Positions 1 through 9,352 are shown, counted from the stretch's first letter. The stretch: 64,000 nt of DNA from Aquimarina sp. RZ0 (GCF_008370685.1 NZ_VTZU01000022.1:28271-92270), one strand, 5' to 3'. The notes: generated by a model from the letters alone, not told the origin. Made by a program: numbers and translations.

Positions 1-617
1 AATTTATTCCCATGGAAACTTATGGAACCAATAAGCAACAGGTTATCCCACTCAGTGAAGTCGAAATCGGGAAAAATTATGCTGTTATCATCACAACAAA
101 TGCAGGATTATGGAGATATAAAATTGGTGATACCGTTCGTTTTACCTCTGTGTCTCCCTATAGAATAAAAGTATCTGGCAGAACCAAACACCATATAAAT
201 GCTTTTGGAGAAGAACTTATTATTGAAAATGCAGAAGAAGCACTCAGAAAAACAACAAAAGAAACCAATAGTGAAATAGTAGATTATACGGCTGCTCCTA
301 TTTTTATGGAAGGAAAAGAAAAAGGCGCACACGAGTGGATGATCGAATTCAAAAAACATCCCGAAAACCTAAAACAGTTTATCAAAATCCTTGATCAAAA
401 TCTACAAGAAATCAATAGTGATTATGAAGCCAAGAGGCATAATAACACGACACTAAATATACTACAGATTAATATCGCCAGGCAACATTTGTTTTATGAT
501 TGGTTAAAGAAAAACGACAAATTAGGTGGTCAACATAAAATTCCCAGACTATCGAATACTCGAAAATATCTAGAAGAATTACTAGAATTAAACAAAATAA
601 ATTCTTTTACCCCTTAA
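1..617 (+). CDS. GH3 family (auxin-responsive promoter type) protein, 3' part
   Basis: The reading frame is open from the window edge (codon phase at base 3) and ends at 617, so about 205 C-terminal residues are present of a family that is usually about 500 long. The first residues read FIPMETYGT, which matches the conserved start of the C-terminal half of bacterial GH3 proteins. The segments TTNAGLWRYKIGD and VSGRTKHHINAFGEEL are hallmarks of the family. GH3 proteins belong to the adenylate-forming (ANL-like) enzymes; plant members conjugate amino acids to jasmonate or auxin, while the bacterial substrate is not known. The ATG at 12 is internal, not the start. A family B repeat begins just after the stop. 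Confidence 0.85.
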   Translation, partial: FIPMETYGTNKQQVIPLSEVEIGKNYAVIITTNAGLWRYKIGDTVRFTSVSPYRIKVSGRTKHHINAFGEELIIENAEEALRKTTKETNSEIVDYTAAPIFMEGKEKGAHEWMIEFKKHPENLKQFIKILDQNLQEINSDYEAKRHNNTTLNILQINIARQHLFYDWLKKNDKLGGQHKIPRLSNTRKYLEELLELNKINSFTP

Positions 618-618
618 A

Positions 619-715
619 AAAAACTATCTCAGGACAAGTCGAGGGCATTTATTGAAAAAAATATTTCAATTCTGAGACAAACCCCGGAACATTTAAATCT
701 CGATTATTAAGTTAA
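619..715. repeat. Family B dispersed repeat, copy 1
   Basis: About 97 bp that aligns along its length with 55532-55625. Shared blocks in order are AACTA(T/C)CTC, GG(A/G)CAAG, ATTGAAAAAAA, a second GAGACAA/GAGGCAA block, and TTTAAATCTC(G/A)AT(T/C)AT near the end. The sequence can pair internally around ATTGAAA...TTTCAAT. It starts 2 bp after the GH3 stop codon, so it may also act as an mRNA 3' end. The rest of the 618-936 gap holds only AT-rich sequence and the promoter at 869-898. Confidence 0.6.
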
Positions 716-868
716 TAATTGACTTTTTTATGGACAAAACACACTATTTACATGTCAGAATATGTGGTTTTACCGTATAAATATAAGGTCAAAAACACTG
801 TTTTTTTCAAAATTTTGAGTATTTCATCCTCTAAAAAAAACTCTTGATCTAAAAAATAAAAAATATCT

Positions 869-898
869 TTTGGGTAGGTTATTTTCATATTAACTTTG
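869..898 (+). promoter_or_regulatory. Bacteroidota-type promoter for the small secreted protein gene
   Basis: TTTG at 869-872, an 18-bp spacer, then TAACTTTG at 891-898, matching the TTTG / TAnnTTTG consensus of the Bacteroidota primary sigma factor. The start codon at 937 lies 39 bp downstream. Confidence 0.7.
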
Positions 899-936
899 TT
901 TTCAGTTTGTTACAAACCACCTCAAGTTCCCAAAAT

Positions 937-1281
937 ATGAAAAAATTACTGTTAAATTGTATTTTCGTCTTATCGTCTGTAGTCATTGTTGCACAAGAAA
1001 TTAGAAGCACTAGTACAGGAGACACTTTGGTTAATGAAAATGTATATCAACAAACAAAGTTTTCTAAAACACCAACATTAATCACAGAGGAAAATACATC
1101 TATTAAAGTTGATAAAATATGTTATGGAGAAATATCTAAGGTAACTTATTATGAAGCATTAATTTCTCAAAATGGTTTTGACATCAACCTAAAAAATAGT
1201 TCAGATCTTGTTATTAAAAATACAGAAGCAATACTATCGAATAAAAAAGACATGATCCGCTACTCAGTAAATGACCAATAA
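937..1281 (+). CDS. Small secreted protein of unknown function
   Basis: This encodes 114 residues. The ATG at 937 is chosen over an upstream in-frame TTG at 907 because it gives a clean signal peptide: MKKLLLN, a hydrophobic core, and likely cleavage after VVIVA before QEI. The mature part (about 95 residues) is Thr/Ser/Asn-rich, has one cysteine (in KICYGE), and shows no domain I recognise. It has its own consensus promoter at 869-898 and a hairpin terminator at 1510-1543, so it looks like a single-gene transcript. The region between its stop and the terminator (1282-1509) contains nothing I can identify. Confidence 0.6.
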   Translation: MKKLLLNCIFVLSSVVIVAQEIRSTSTGDTLVNENVYQQTKFSKTPTLITEENTSIKVDKICYGEISKVTYYEALISQNGFDINLKNSSDLVIKNTEAILSNKKDMIRYSVNDQ

Positions 1282-1509
1282 ATTTAGACTCATAAAAACA
1301 CTAACTTAATTTATTATTATAAATAATGTGTATAATTTATAAAAGAATATCTTGACTTTTTTTGTCCGTAAATATCATGTTCAACACAGTGGTTTATTAT
1401 TTTTAAATCACTGTAACCTACCAAGGCAATGCTATGAAAAATCACTTCATTATTACAACAGAAGCCAAAATTTATGACTTGAAGCCAAAAGTCTAAGATG
1501 TGTTCAATT

Positions 1510-1543
1510 AAAAGCTCCGTTGATTCTTCAACGGAGCTTTTTT
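1510..1543 (+). terminator. Intrinsic terminator downstream of the small secreted protein gene
   Basis: AAAAGCTCCGTTGA, loop TTCT, TCAACGGAGCTTTTTT: a perfect stem of about 13 bp followed by a T-run on the plus strand. The A-run on the other side means it could also work on the minus strand for read-through from clpX. Confidence 0.8.
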
Positions 1544-1562
1544 GTATCAATATAAAGGAGTA

Positions 1563-1724
1563 ATACGATTTATAACTAAAAATTTCGCATATTCATCGTT
1601 TCTTTTTCCTTTCTACTTCGTTTAAAAAATAAACCGTAGCTATAGCTATGCTTGATTTTTTTGCCTTGCATAAAGAAAAAATAATTCAATGAATTTATAC
1701 GAATTTTTTAATCACAAATCGTAT
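1563..1724 (-). mobile_element. Family A palindromic element, copy 1 (162 bp)
   Basis: Begins ATACGATTTATAAC and ends GTGATTTGTTAAT-like arm closing in AAATCGTAT; it is the exact reverse complement of the copies at 18544-18705 and 44519-44680. The whole element is an imperfect palindrome centred on TAGCTATAGCTA. Each end also carries a local ATACGA...TCGTAT hairpin. No ORF is inside. The element ends 7 bp from the clpX stop codon, so a clpX transcript would carry it in its 3' untranslated region. Confidence 0.85.
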
Positions 1725-1731
1725 TAAATTA

Positions 1732-2964
1732 CTAAGAGACTGCTTTTAATTTATTAATTGTAGACCTATTCAATTTTTTTTCAGCATAGTCTTTAGAGAC
1801 TCTAAATTCAGTTTCTTCACTTTCTGGAAGCTCATACATTGCATCTGTCAATATTGCTTCGCATAATGATCGCAATCCTCTTGCACCCAACTTATACTCT
1901 ACTGCCTTTCCTACTATATATTCCAACGCTCCTTCTGTGATAGAAAAATTGATATTATCCATCTCAAAAAGCTTTTTGTACTGCTTAATAATAGCATTTT
2001 TTGGTTCTGTAAGAATCGCTCTTAAAGTACTGGTATCCAAAGGATCCATGTGAGACAATACAGGAAGCCTTCCTATAATCTCGGGGATAAGCCCAAAATC
2101 TTTTAAATCCTTAGGAATAATATATTGCAACAGGTTATCTTTCTCTATAGTATCTTCATTTTTTGAAGCACTAAAGCCCATAGCCTGCATATTTAAACGT
2201 TTCTGAATTGCATTTTCGATTCCATCAAAAGCTCCTCCTGCAATAAACAGAATGTTTTCTGTATTAACTTCTATAAATTTTTGATCAGGATGCTTACGAC
2301 CTCCTTTTGGTGGAACATTTACCACAGTTCCTTCGAGAAGCTTCAGTAATGCTTGCTGCACTCCTTCTCCAGATACATCTCTTGTTATACTCGGGTTATC
2401 ACTCTTTCTCGCTATTTTATCTATTTCATCAATAAATACAATACCTCTTTGAGCTTTTTCGAGATTATAATCTGCTGCCTGTAACAAACGAGTGAGAATA
2501 CTTTCTACATCCTCTCCAACATATCCTGCTTCTGTAAGTACTGTAGCATCAACTATTGCCAAAGGCACATTCAGCATTTTAGCAATTGTTTTAGCAATCA
2601 AGGTCTTTCCGGTTCCTGTTTGCCCCACCATAATGATATTACTTTTCTGAATCTCAATATCATCATCTGTATGTGGCTGCAACAGACGTTTGTAGTGATT
2701 ATAAACAGCTACAGACATTACTTTTTTGGTAAATTCCTGACCAATAACATATTCGTCAAGAAATTTCTTAATAGCCATTGGTTTACGAAGCATTAATTCA
2801 TTACTAAGTTCACCTGTTTCTTCATCCTTGGCTTCTTCTACTACTATACCGTGTGCTTGTACAATACAACGGTCACAAATATGAGCATCCAAGCCTGCTA
2901 TTAATAAATTAGTTTCAGGTTTTTTCCTTCCACAAAACGAGCATTCTAAGTCTTCTTTCGGCAT
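1732..2964 (-). CDS. clpX: ATP-dependent Clp protease ATP-binding subunit ClpX
   Basis: The protein of 410 residues is a normal length for ClpX. The N-terminal zinc-binding domain has four cysteines (C8, C11, C30, C33). Walker A is GQTGTGKT (about 114-121) and Walker B is IVFIDEID (about 175-182). ClpX is a hexameric AAA+ unfoldase that recognises degradation tags and feeds unfolded proteins into ClpP in the cytoplasm. It lies 81 bp downstream of clpP on the same strand, after tig, the common tig-clpP-clpX order. A 162-bp palindromic element sits right after the stop. Confidence 0.97.
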   Translation of the reverse strand: MPKEDLECSFCGRKKPETNLLIAGLDAHICDRCIVQAHGIVVEEAKDEETGELSNELMLRKPMAIKKFLDEYVIGQEFTKKVMSVAVYNHYKRLLQPHTDDDIEIQKSNIIMVGQTGTGKTLIAKTIAKMLNVPLAIVDATVLTEAGYVGEDVESILTRLLQAADYNLEKAQRGIVFIDEIDKIARKSDNPSITRDVSGEGVQQALLKLLEGTVVNVPPKGGRKHPDQKFIEVNTENILFIAGGAFDGIENAIQKRLNMQAMGFSASKNEDTIEKDNLLQYIIPKDLKDFGLIPEIIGRLPVLSHMDPLDTSTLRAILTEPKNAIIKQYKKLFEMDNINFSITEGALEYIVGKAVEYKLGARGLRSLCEAILTDAMYELPESEETEFRVSKDYAEKKLNRSTINKLKAVS

Positions 2965-3045
2965 AATTATCTAATTCAAATATACTATCTATCTAACTTC
3001 AATTAGAAAGACATATTTTATATCTCTTAATACTCTGAGATATAG

Positions 3046-3720
3046 TTATTCTCTTTTTAAAATTTCATCTATCATTCCATAATCAAGAGCTTTATCAGCT
3101 TTCATCCAATAATCTCTATCACTGTCTTCATAAACTTTGTCGTAAGACTGTCCGGAATGTTTCGATATGATTTGATATAATTCTTCTTTTAATATCAAAA
3201 TCTCACGAGCAGTAATCTCTATATCACTTGCTTGTCCTTGCGCTCCACCAAGTGGTTGATGAATCATCACTCTACTATGTGGCAATCCAGAACGTTTTCC
3301 TTTTTCTCCTGCACACAACAATACAGCCCCCATAGATGCTGCCATCCCAGTACAAATAGTAGCTACATCCGGTTTTATGAATTGCATCGTATCATAGATC
3401 CCTAAACCGGCATAAACACTTCCTCCGGGTGAATTGATATAAATTTGTATATCCTTGGTAGAATCTACACTCTCCAAAAATAAAAGTTGAGCTTGTATAA
3501 TATTAGCAACCTGATCATTAATCCCAGTACCTAAAAAAATGATCCGATCCATCATTAAGCGAGAGAACACATCAAAAATAGCAACATTCATTTGACGTTC
3601 TTCTATGATATTAGGAGTCATCCCCACAGGATACATACTACTAATGATATTATCATAATAATTACTACTGATTCCGTGATGCTTTGTAGCGTATTTTTCG
3701 AATTCTTTACCGTAGTCCAT
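3046..3720 (-). CDS. clpP: ATP-dependent Clp protease proteolytic subunit ClpP
   Basis: It encodes 224 residues. The serine protease triad is visible: Ser129 in MAASMGA, His154 in MIHQPLGG and probably Asp203 in EDSDRDYW. The INSPGGSV motif lines the oxyanion region. The first 30 or so residues precede the conserved core and likely include the processed propeptide. ClpP forms a double-heptamer degradation chamber that pairs with ClpX. It is transcribed with clpX just downstream; a terminator-like hairpin (3749-3783) separates it from tig, so clpPX may be expressed partly on its own. Confidence 0.97.
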   Translation of the reverse strand: MDYGKEFEKYATKHHGISSNYYDNIISSMYPVGMTPNIIEERQMNVAIFDVFSRLMMDRIIFLGTGINDQVANIIQAQLLFLESVDSTKDIQIYINSPGGSVYAGLGIYDTMQFIKPDVATICTGMAASMGAVLLCAGEKGKRSGLPHSRVMIHQPLGGAQGQASDIEITAREILILKEELYQIISKHSGQSYDKVYEDSDRDYWMKADKALDYGMIDEILKRE

Positions 3721-3748
3721 ATTTTCTTTTTCTGAAATTTAATTTTTA

Positions 3749-3783
3749 TAAAAAAAGCGTTAACCAAGTCATGGTTTAACGCC
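3749..3783 (-). terminator. Hairpin terminator between tig and clpP
   Basis: On the minus strand the sequence reads GGGCGTTAAACCA, loop TGACT, TGGTTAACGC, then a run of seven T. The stem is strong, with one bulge. It follows the tig stop at 3821 and precedes clpP, so it may end or attenuate tig transcription. Confidence 0.75.
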
Positions 3784-3820
3784 CTAAATATAAGTATAAA
3801 ATCCTAGTAGCTAAAGCAGA

Positions 3821-5146
3821 TTATTTGTAAACTTCTTTTACAAATTCATCAAAACTCAACTCCTTAGTTTCTAAGGTAACGTTATCTTTATAGTAAGCCA
3901 ATAATTTCTGACTCATTAGCTGTTCAGAAATTCTTTTTACCTCATCCTGATTTGACAATATTCTAGCAGCGATTTCCTCTAGTTCTTTATCTTCTGGCGA
4001 CATTTGACCATATTGAGCCATCTGTCCTTTAATCAAATCCTTAGCAAAATCTTTTAATTCTTCAAATGTAACCTGAAGGTTATTATCATTAATAATTTTT
4101 CCTTCTATTAATTGAAAACGTAATCCTTTTTCACTCTTTTCGTATTCATCCTTTGCTTCATCTTCTGTAAGAGGTTTTTCGCCTGTAGCTTGTATCCACT
4201 TCTTCAGAAACTCAGCTGGTAAATCAAATTTGGTGTTCTCTAAAATACTTTCTGTAACACTATTGAGCAACTGCTGATCTGATTGTTGCACGAATTGACT
4301 TTCTGCATCTTTTTTAATTCTTTCTTTCAATTCTGTTACACTTGTAATCGTATCTTTCCCGAATAACTTATCAAAAAGATCCTGATCCAAATCTGCTAAC
4401 TCTTGCGTATTGATTTCTGAGATCGTAAATGCTACCTCAATATCCTCCAACTCTTGAATATCATCCTGACTAATTTTTAAGGCATTCATCAAGTCTTGAT
4501 CATTTTCAAAAAGTTCTTTTGTCTGCAATGCAAGCACATCCCCTACGCTAGCTCCTATGAAAATCGATAGATTTCCTTTTCCTTTTATTTTTTCAAGTTC
4601 GATTGTTGCTTGATTATCAATTCCTTTTTCTTCATTTGCAAAAACACCATTTACAGTATCACCTTTCTCTACAGTATCTTTTGCTACCAGTTTCCCGTAT
4701 TGCTTCTGCATAGTTTTGATCTGGTTATCAATCATTTCTTCTGTAGCAACGATCTTATAATGCGTAATAGCTTCAGCTCCATTAAGAACAACTTCAAATT
4801 TTGGAGCTAACCCTAACTCAAACTCAAAAGAATAATCCTCTGTATCCCAATCAAAACTTTCCTGTTCTTTGGGTAATGGATTTCCCAAGACGTCCAATTT
4901 TTCTTCTGTGAGATATTTATTTAAAGCATCTTGTAATAATTTATTTACCTCGTCAACCAATACTGCTTTTCCATATTGTTTTTTCACCAACCCCATAGGA
5001 ACATGACCTTTTCTAAAACCGGGAATGTTAGCGTTTTTACGATAATCCTTAAGAATGTTTTCTACTTTATCACTATAATCTGCTTTTGTGATATCTACCG
5101 TTACCACAGCATTTAAATCGTCTACTTGCTCTTTTGAAATATTCAT
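3821..5146 (-). CDS. tig: Trigger factor
   Basis: This is a 441-residue protein. The N-terminal ribosome-binding domain carries the signature GFRKGHVP (near residue 43). A middle region in the FKBP-like position follows but is divergent, as is usual in Bacteroidota, and a long helical C-terminal arm domain ends the protein. Trigger factor binds the ribosome exit tunnel and shields nascent chains. It is the first gene of the tig-clpP-clpX cluster and has a consensus promoter at 5180-5210. Confidence 0.93.
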   Translation of the reverse strand: MNISKEQVDDLNAVVTVDITKADYSDKVENILKDYRKNANIPGFRKGHVPMGLVKKQYGKAVLVDEVNKLLQDALNKYLTEEKLDVLGNPLPKEQESFDWDTEDYSFEFELGLAPKFEVVLNGAEAITHYKIVATEEMIDNQIKTMQKQYGKLVAKDTVEKGDTVNGVFANEEKGIDNQATIELEKIKGKGNLSIFIGASVGDVLALQTKELFENDQDLMNALKISQDDIQELEDIEVAFTISEINTQELADLDQDLFDKLFGKDTITSVTELKERIKKDAESQFVQQSDQQLLNSVTESILENTKFDLPAEFLKKWIQATGEKPLTEDEAKDEYEKSEKGLRFQLIEGKIINDNNLQVTFEELKDFAKDLIKGQMAQYGQMSPEDKELEEIAARILSNQDEVKRISEQLMSQKLLAYYKDNVTLETKELSFDEFVKEVYK

Positions 5147-5179
5147 TATCTCTGCTTTTTTGTACTAAAAATCGGGTTG

Positions 5180-5210
5180 CAAAAGTAAGACTTTTTTATC
5201 TCTTGACAAA
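5180..5210 (-). promoter_or_regulatory. Promoter of tig
   Basis: Minus strand: TTTG (5207-5210), 19-bp spacer, TACTTTTG (5180-5187). This is a full match to the Bacteroidota TTTG / TAnnTTTG promoter. The tig ATG is at 5146, about 34 bp below the -7 element. Confidence 0.8.
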
Positions 5211-5232
5211 GTTTTAATTTACTGAAAAACAG

Positions 5233-5580
5233 TTAGTTTTTATCTTTCTTCAAAATAGAGTATAATATAGATTGAAACACAGATAATAACACACTAAATA
5301 TCAACGCCCACAACCAACCACTAACACCAAAACCTGACACAAAATGATCTGCTATAAGTATAATCGCTGCATTAATTACTAATAAGAATAATCCCAACGT
5401 TATAATCGTCACAGGAAGCGTTAGTATAATTAATAAAGGTTTGACAATTGCATTGAGCACTGATAATACTACCGCTACTATGAGTGCACTAATATAACTA
5501 TCAACTCCAACACCCGGAAGAATTTTAGCCAATACCACTACCGCAATAGCGCTCAAAATCATTTTTAATATAAACTGCAT
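5233..5580 (-). CDS. Phage-holin-family (PF04020-like) small membrane protein
   Basis: The 115-residue product has four hydrophobic segments: an N-terminal one with the LPGVGVDS loop, one starting ISALIVAVVL, one with ITLGLFLLVINA, and a last one around WLWALIFSVLLS. The AIVKPLLIILTLP stretch is typical of the YvlD/PF04020 family. Despite the family name, such proteins are common chromosomal inner-membrane proteins of unknown function, and no phage genes surround it. It lies just upstream of tig's promoter and is transcribed in the same direction. Confidence 0.8.
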   Translation of the reverse strand: MQFILKMILSAIAVVVLAKILPGVGVDSYISALIVAVVLSVLNAIVKPLLIILTLPVTIITLGLFLLVINAAIILIADHFVSGFGVSGWLWALIFSVLLSVFQSILYSILKKDKN

Positions 5581-5676
5581 AATTCATTGGTTTAGATTAA
5601 TGATTAAATTACTAAAAAAACAAAAACCCACTAAATAAAATTAGCAGGTTTCAATTATTTTAAAAAATATTTTTTT

Positions 5677-7200
5677 CTAATTCACTTCATTACTTACAGT
5701 AACAGTCCCAAAATCCCCGGGGTTCACTACTGGCAGCGTAGCTCCATATGTAGCTTCAATTGCTTCAATAACAAGATTTGTCACCAAGGCGTGTGCTCTA
5801 GGCGTAGGGTGCAAACCGTCTAAAGAAAACCCACCTCCAGACGCAAAAGTAGACGTAATTAAACCTCCATCAAAAGGAATACCTCCATCGGCTGCTTGTG
5901 CTAAAACTGATTTTACATCTACAAAAGCTAATCCAATAGCTTCTGCCACCTCGCGAATAGTCGTATTATATGCAGTTTGCGCATTAGAAATTGCTTCTTG
6001 CTCAGCAACAGTTAAAACATCTTTATCCCCAAGAGGAACCGACACTCCTGTAACTGCAGAACCATCACCAATAAGATCCACACCGATATTGCCTGATGAA
6101 GTCAACGGAATCAAATCTTGTGGGGTTGCCTGCCTTAACTGAGATAAAACACTTGCTGTCTGTGGGTCTAGATTAAAGGGAGGTCCTTGTATTGCCATAG
6201 AAATATCTGTTAATGCTTCATCAGTTATTGTTACAAAATTTTGTCCCGCAACAAAATTAATTTGTCTTTCTGTAACTTCTGTCATTGTAATCAAGCCAAA
6301 TTGAGCTAAACCTGGAAGAATTTGAGTATTATATGCTTCAAATCTTGCATTTAAAAAAGCTGCAGTCGCAGCATCTAATGGTATCGCATTCGCAGGCACC
6401 GTAGTAAAAAATGGCAAAGAAGTAACATCTGGTAAATTTAATAATGCTCCTTTGGCCCCTCCTGATGTTAGTGCGCCAACCAATTGTCGGTATACCCCAT
6501 CAAATGCTTCATTATTCGTAATATCATCAGCCCCGTAATTTGCAGGATTCATCTCCCCCGTTACGTTATGATCTACTCCAACACCGCCGGAAGTAGCATA
6601 ACTAAGAATATCATTATTGCCAATCCATAATGTAAAAAATGTAGGACTCTGTCCTACTGCATCTCCTATAACGGTAGCATTTGCTCCACTGGCAAATCGT
6701 CCAAAATAAGGATTCAGTGCTGCATAGCCTTCAAATCCTAAGTGGTAACTTTTTGCTCCGGGAACTCCCAGATTACCAAAAGAGCTACCCGTATTAATAT
6801 TATTTGCAGCACTCGTTGTAGGTGTTCCAGAAAGTCTTGCAGGGCCTACCGCAGCTCCATCAGCATCAAAAACTAACACAAACCTGTTAGGCAACGTATC
6901 TGCTCCAGGAATCAACATTCCTCCTGTATTATCCGCCATTAATGGTTGTGTAAATTCACCACCACCGACCAGCGCAAATTGCTGAGATAATATATTAGGA
7001 AATGAATTTTCTTGTCCCGTTATATATAATCCTCCATCAGCAAAACCTGCTGTAAGAGAATTTCCTACCGATACAAATTTTGAAAAATCGGCTTCTCCAC
7101 TAGAATACACTCCTTCATCATCAATCGGCGTATCAAATTCCGGCTCACACGCTATTATACCTAATGCCAGAACTGCTAAATATTTTATAGTATTTCTCAT
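5677..7200 (-). CDS. SGNH/GDSL hydrolase-type lipoprotein
   Basis: It has 507 residues. The N-terminus ends in LGIIACEPEF, a lipobox with the lipid-bearing Cys near position 18. The block I serine motif appears as VSVGNSLTAGFADGG, the Asn block as WIGNNDIL, and the C-terminal catalytic Asp-His block as LDGLHPTPRAHALV, together the SGNH set. Such enzymes hydrolyse esters (lipids or acylated sugars). It follows the FadL-type porin gene by only 7 bp, so the pair is co-transcribed; a surface or periplasmic lipase coupled to a lipid importer is a reasonable inference. Confidence 0.85.
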   Translation of the reverse strand: MRNTIKYLAVLALGIIACEPEFDTPIDDEGVYSSGEADFSKFVSVGNSLTAGFADGGLYITGQENSFPNILSQQFALVGGGEFTQPLMADNTGGMLIPGADTLPNRFVLVFDADGAAVGPARLSGTPTTSAANNINTGSSFGNLGVPGAKSYHLGFEGYAALNPYFGRFASGANATVIGDAVGQSPTFFTLWIGNNDILSYATSGGVGVDHNVTGEMNPANYGADDITNNEAFDGVYRQLVGALTSGGAKGALLNLPDVTSLPFFTTVPANAIPLDAATAAFLNARFEAYNTQILPGLAQFGLITMTEVTERQINFVAGQNFVTITDEALTDISMAIQGPPFNLDPQTASVLSQLRQATPQDLIPLTSSGNIGVDLIGDGSAVTGVSVPLGDKDVLTVAEQEAISNAQTAYNTTIREVAEAIGLAFVDVKSVLAQAADGGIPFDGGLITSTFASGGGFSLDGLHPTPRAHALVTNLVIEAIEATYGATLPVVNPGDFGTVTVSNEVN

Positions 7201-7207
7201 CTTTGTA

Positions 7208-8461
7208 TTATAATTTATAAGTTAAACCCAAACCTGGCGAAAAAGCACTTGATTTATATGTTCCTTCAAAAGGAATATTCTGCCCATCTTCCTGATAAAA
7301 ATCATAAGATTCGTCTATTTCTTCGAATCTTAGATAAAAGAAAGAAGCATCAATCGCCAATCTGGGCGTGATAGCAACACTAAATCCTCCAGTAAATCCA
7401 TCTGAATCGTTACGAGGGGTTTCTGGTGCAAAGAAACCTGACTGAACAGGAGACTCATCACGATAATATCCTGCACGTAGTGATATTTTGGAAGTAGCAT
7501 CATATTGCAACCCAAATCGATACACAGAAGAGTCTTTATAATTACGTGGGTTTAAAGAAGAAGCTCCATTACCAAAGGTAATATCCAAAGATTCATAAAC
7601 ACTCCAATACTGCCTGTTATAATCAAAAGCAAATAACCATTTATCCAGGAACTCATATGACAATCCTATTGTTAACTCTGCCGGTAGTGGTAATTCTGCA
7701 TTAAATGTAGTTGCTCCATTTGCAGGAATCCCAGGTCTTGTAGATATAGGAAAATTACTGAATGTAGCCTCCCCATCTTCTGCTTCTAAAATAATTTCGC
7801 TTCGATAACTAAATCCTAATCTAAATTTTTCTGTGGGTGAAAACATACCACCAATACTCCATCCCCAGTTTGTAACCCCAGAATCGTCAACCGCAATATT
7901 AGAACGATTACCATCAATATCTGTTGCAGTCCTACTCGCATTACGGTCAAATTTAACAGAGCCTGTAACAAAAATAGGTCCTCCACCAATACTAAAATAT
8001 TCTGAAAGCTTAAAAGACACCACTGGCTGCACATAGATGGCTGCCAATTCTATGCTATTAACCAAATGAGAACCTGCCCAATCGGTAGGCCAGGTAACCT
8101 CGCTACCATAGGGAGTATAGATCCCTAAACCTAAAGACATCCAATCATTAACTTTATAAGATCCATACAGATTAAGCGGAGTACCTACTGAGCTATCCGT
8201 CTCTGCAGAAAGCCCAAATTCGCTATTTTGATAAATCACATCGGTAAAAATACCACTTGCTCCAACACTAACATTTAATTTATTTTCTAAGTATACAAGA
8301 CCTGCAGGGTTAAAAAACACCAACTCAGCACTATTGACCACCGCGACACCTGTATGCCCCATTGCTATAGCTCTCTGCCCTTGCACACTCACTCTGTATC
8401 CACCGGCATAAGTGATCAATGTCACCAAGGCAAATAGAACCAATAATAATAGTTTTTTCAT
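7208..8461 (-). CDS. OmpP1/FadL/TodX-family outer membrane transporter
   Basis: A 417-residue protein with a signal peptide (cut after about TLITYA). The N-terminal plug contains GQRAIAMGHTGVAVV followed by ELVFFNPAGLVYL, the standard FadL-family entry (RASAMGGAGVA...NPAGL). Amphipathic beta strands follow, and the C-terminus is FSPGLGLTYKL. FadL proteins carry hydrophobic molecules such as long-chain fatty acids across the outer membrane. It is the first gene of a two-gene operon with the GDSL lipoprotein and has a promoter at 8504-8533. Confidence 0.9.
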   Translation of the reverse strand: MKKLLLLVLFALVTLITYAGGYRVSVQGQRAIAMGHTGVAVVNSAELVFFNPAGLVYLENKLNVSVGASGIFTDVIYQNSEFGLSAETDSSVGTPLNLYGSYKVNDWMSLGLGIYTPYGSEVTWPTDWAGSHLVNSIELAAIYVQPVVSFKLSEYFSIGGGPIFVTGSVKFDRNASRTATDIDGNRSNIAVDDSGVTNWGWSIGGMFSPTEKFRLGFSYRSEIILEAEDGEATFSNFPISTRPGIPANGATTFNAELPLPAELTIGLSYEFLDKWLFAFDYNRQYWSVYESLDITFGNGASSLNPRNYKDSSVYRFGLQYDATSKISLRAGYYRDESPVQSGFFAPETPRNDSDGFTGGFSVAITPRLAIDASFFYLRFEEIDESYDFYQEDGQNIPFEGTYKSSAFSPGLGLTYKL

Positions 8462-8503
8462 AATTAATTAGAATTGTTTTTTAGAATTTAATAAATAATG
8501 TTC

Positions 8504-8533
8504 CAAATTTAATAGAAAATAATAATTTTCCAA
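8504..8533 (-). promoter_or_regulatory. Promoter of the fadL-GDSL lipoprotein operon
   Basis: Minus strand: TTG (8531-8533), 19-bp spacer, TAAATTTG (8504-8511). It is 42 bp upstream of the ATG at 8461. Confidence 0.65.
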
Positions 8534-8573
8534 GAAATTCATCAAAATATTATGCGTACATAGTATTTTTATT

Positions 8574-9341
8574 TTACATTTTAACAAACGCTACTAATTC
8601 ATTCAAAAATGCTGTTGGATTTTCTGCATGTAACCAGTGTCCAGCATCAGAAATTTCTTTTATGATCGAATTAGGAAATTGTTCTGTAATACGAAACACA
8701 TCTTCTTCAAGTATATAATTTGATTTACTTCCTTTCAAAAAGAGAGTTTCTCCCTTAAATATAAGATTTTTGGCAAGCTCTGCACCTATTTCAGATGACT
8801 TTTTTATTAATGCGCTTAGATATATCCGTAATCCAAGTTCTCCTTTTTGTTTCCAGAATAGGTTCTTCATTAGAAATAAACGCACGCCAGCATCTCTCAC
8901 ATAAACGCTTAGCGCTTCATCTACATCTTTTCTTTCTTTAAGAACTTCGAAATCCAATGAAGCTAAACCATCTAATATATCCTGATGATGCAATGGGTAA
9001 TATTTAGGACCAATATCAGCTATAATCATTTTTCTTAGCAATTCAGGATATTGAGATGCAAAAAACATGGCGGTTTTTCCACCCATAGAATGCCCGAGCA
9101 ATATTATAGTATCCAGATCATTATCATTGCAATATTCTAATAAATCCTGCGCTAAAAGCGAATAATCAAATTCATCACTATGAGGACTACGCCCATGGTT
9201 TCGTTGATCTATCAGGTGTACCTGATACCCTTGTTCTGCTATTTTTTTACCAAGAGTTTTCCAATTATCCCCCATCCCCAAAAATCCATGTAAGATTACG
9301 AATGGATCTCCATCACCAATAACATTAGCATATAATTTCAT
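8574..9341 (-). CDS. Alpha/beta-fold hydrolase (YbfF-like)
   Basis: The product is 255 residues. The oxyanion motif HGFLGMGDNW (18-27), the DQRNHGRSPH segment, the nucleophile elbow GHSMGG (Ser85) and a C-terminal DAGHWLHAENP with the catalytic His mark an alpha/beta hydrolase. This pattern is closest to the YbfF/ABHD11 esterase group. No signal peptide is seen, so it is cytoplasmic. Its gene starts 11 bp after the pdxJ stop and is probably co-transcribed with it, as in many flavobacteria. The substrate is unknown. Confidence 0.85.
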   Translation of the reverse strand: MKLYANVIGDGDPFVILHGFLGMGDNWKTLGKKIAEQGYQVHLIDQRNHGRSPHSDEFDYSLLAQDLLEYCNDNDLDTIILLGHSMGGKTAMFFASQYPELLRKMIIADIGPKYYPLHHQDILDGLASLDFEVLKERKDVDEALSVYVRDAGVRLFLMKNLFWKQKGELGLRIYLSALIKKSSEIGAELAKNLIFKGETLFLKGSKSNYILEEDVFRITEQFPNSIIKEISDAGHWLHAENPTAFLNELVAFVKM

Positions 9342-9352
9342 CCCTAAACTGA

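Noticed and set aside
766..780. GTTTTACCGTA found near 767 and again near 29670, possible operator
   Set aside because: Only two 11-base matches in an AT-rich 64-kb window, with no shared position relative to genes; likely chance.
1317..1550. Possible small RNA upstream of the terminator at 1510-1543
   Set aside because: Only short local hairpins such as GACTT...AAGTC are visible, and no promoter or known RNA motif was found.
5233..5580. Phage holin-like protein as evidence for a prophage
   Set aside because: The PF04020-type family is common on bacterial chromosomes and no other phage gene is nearby.
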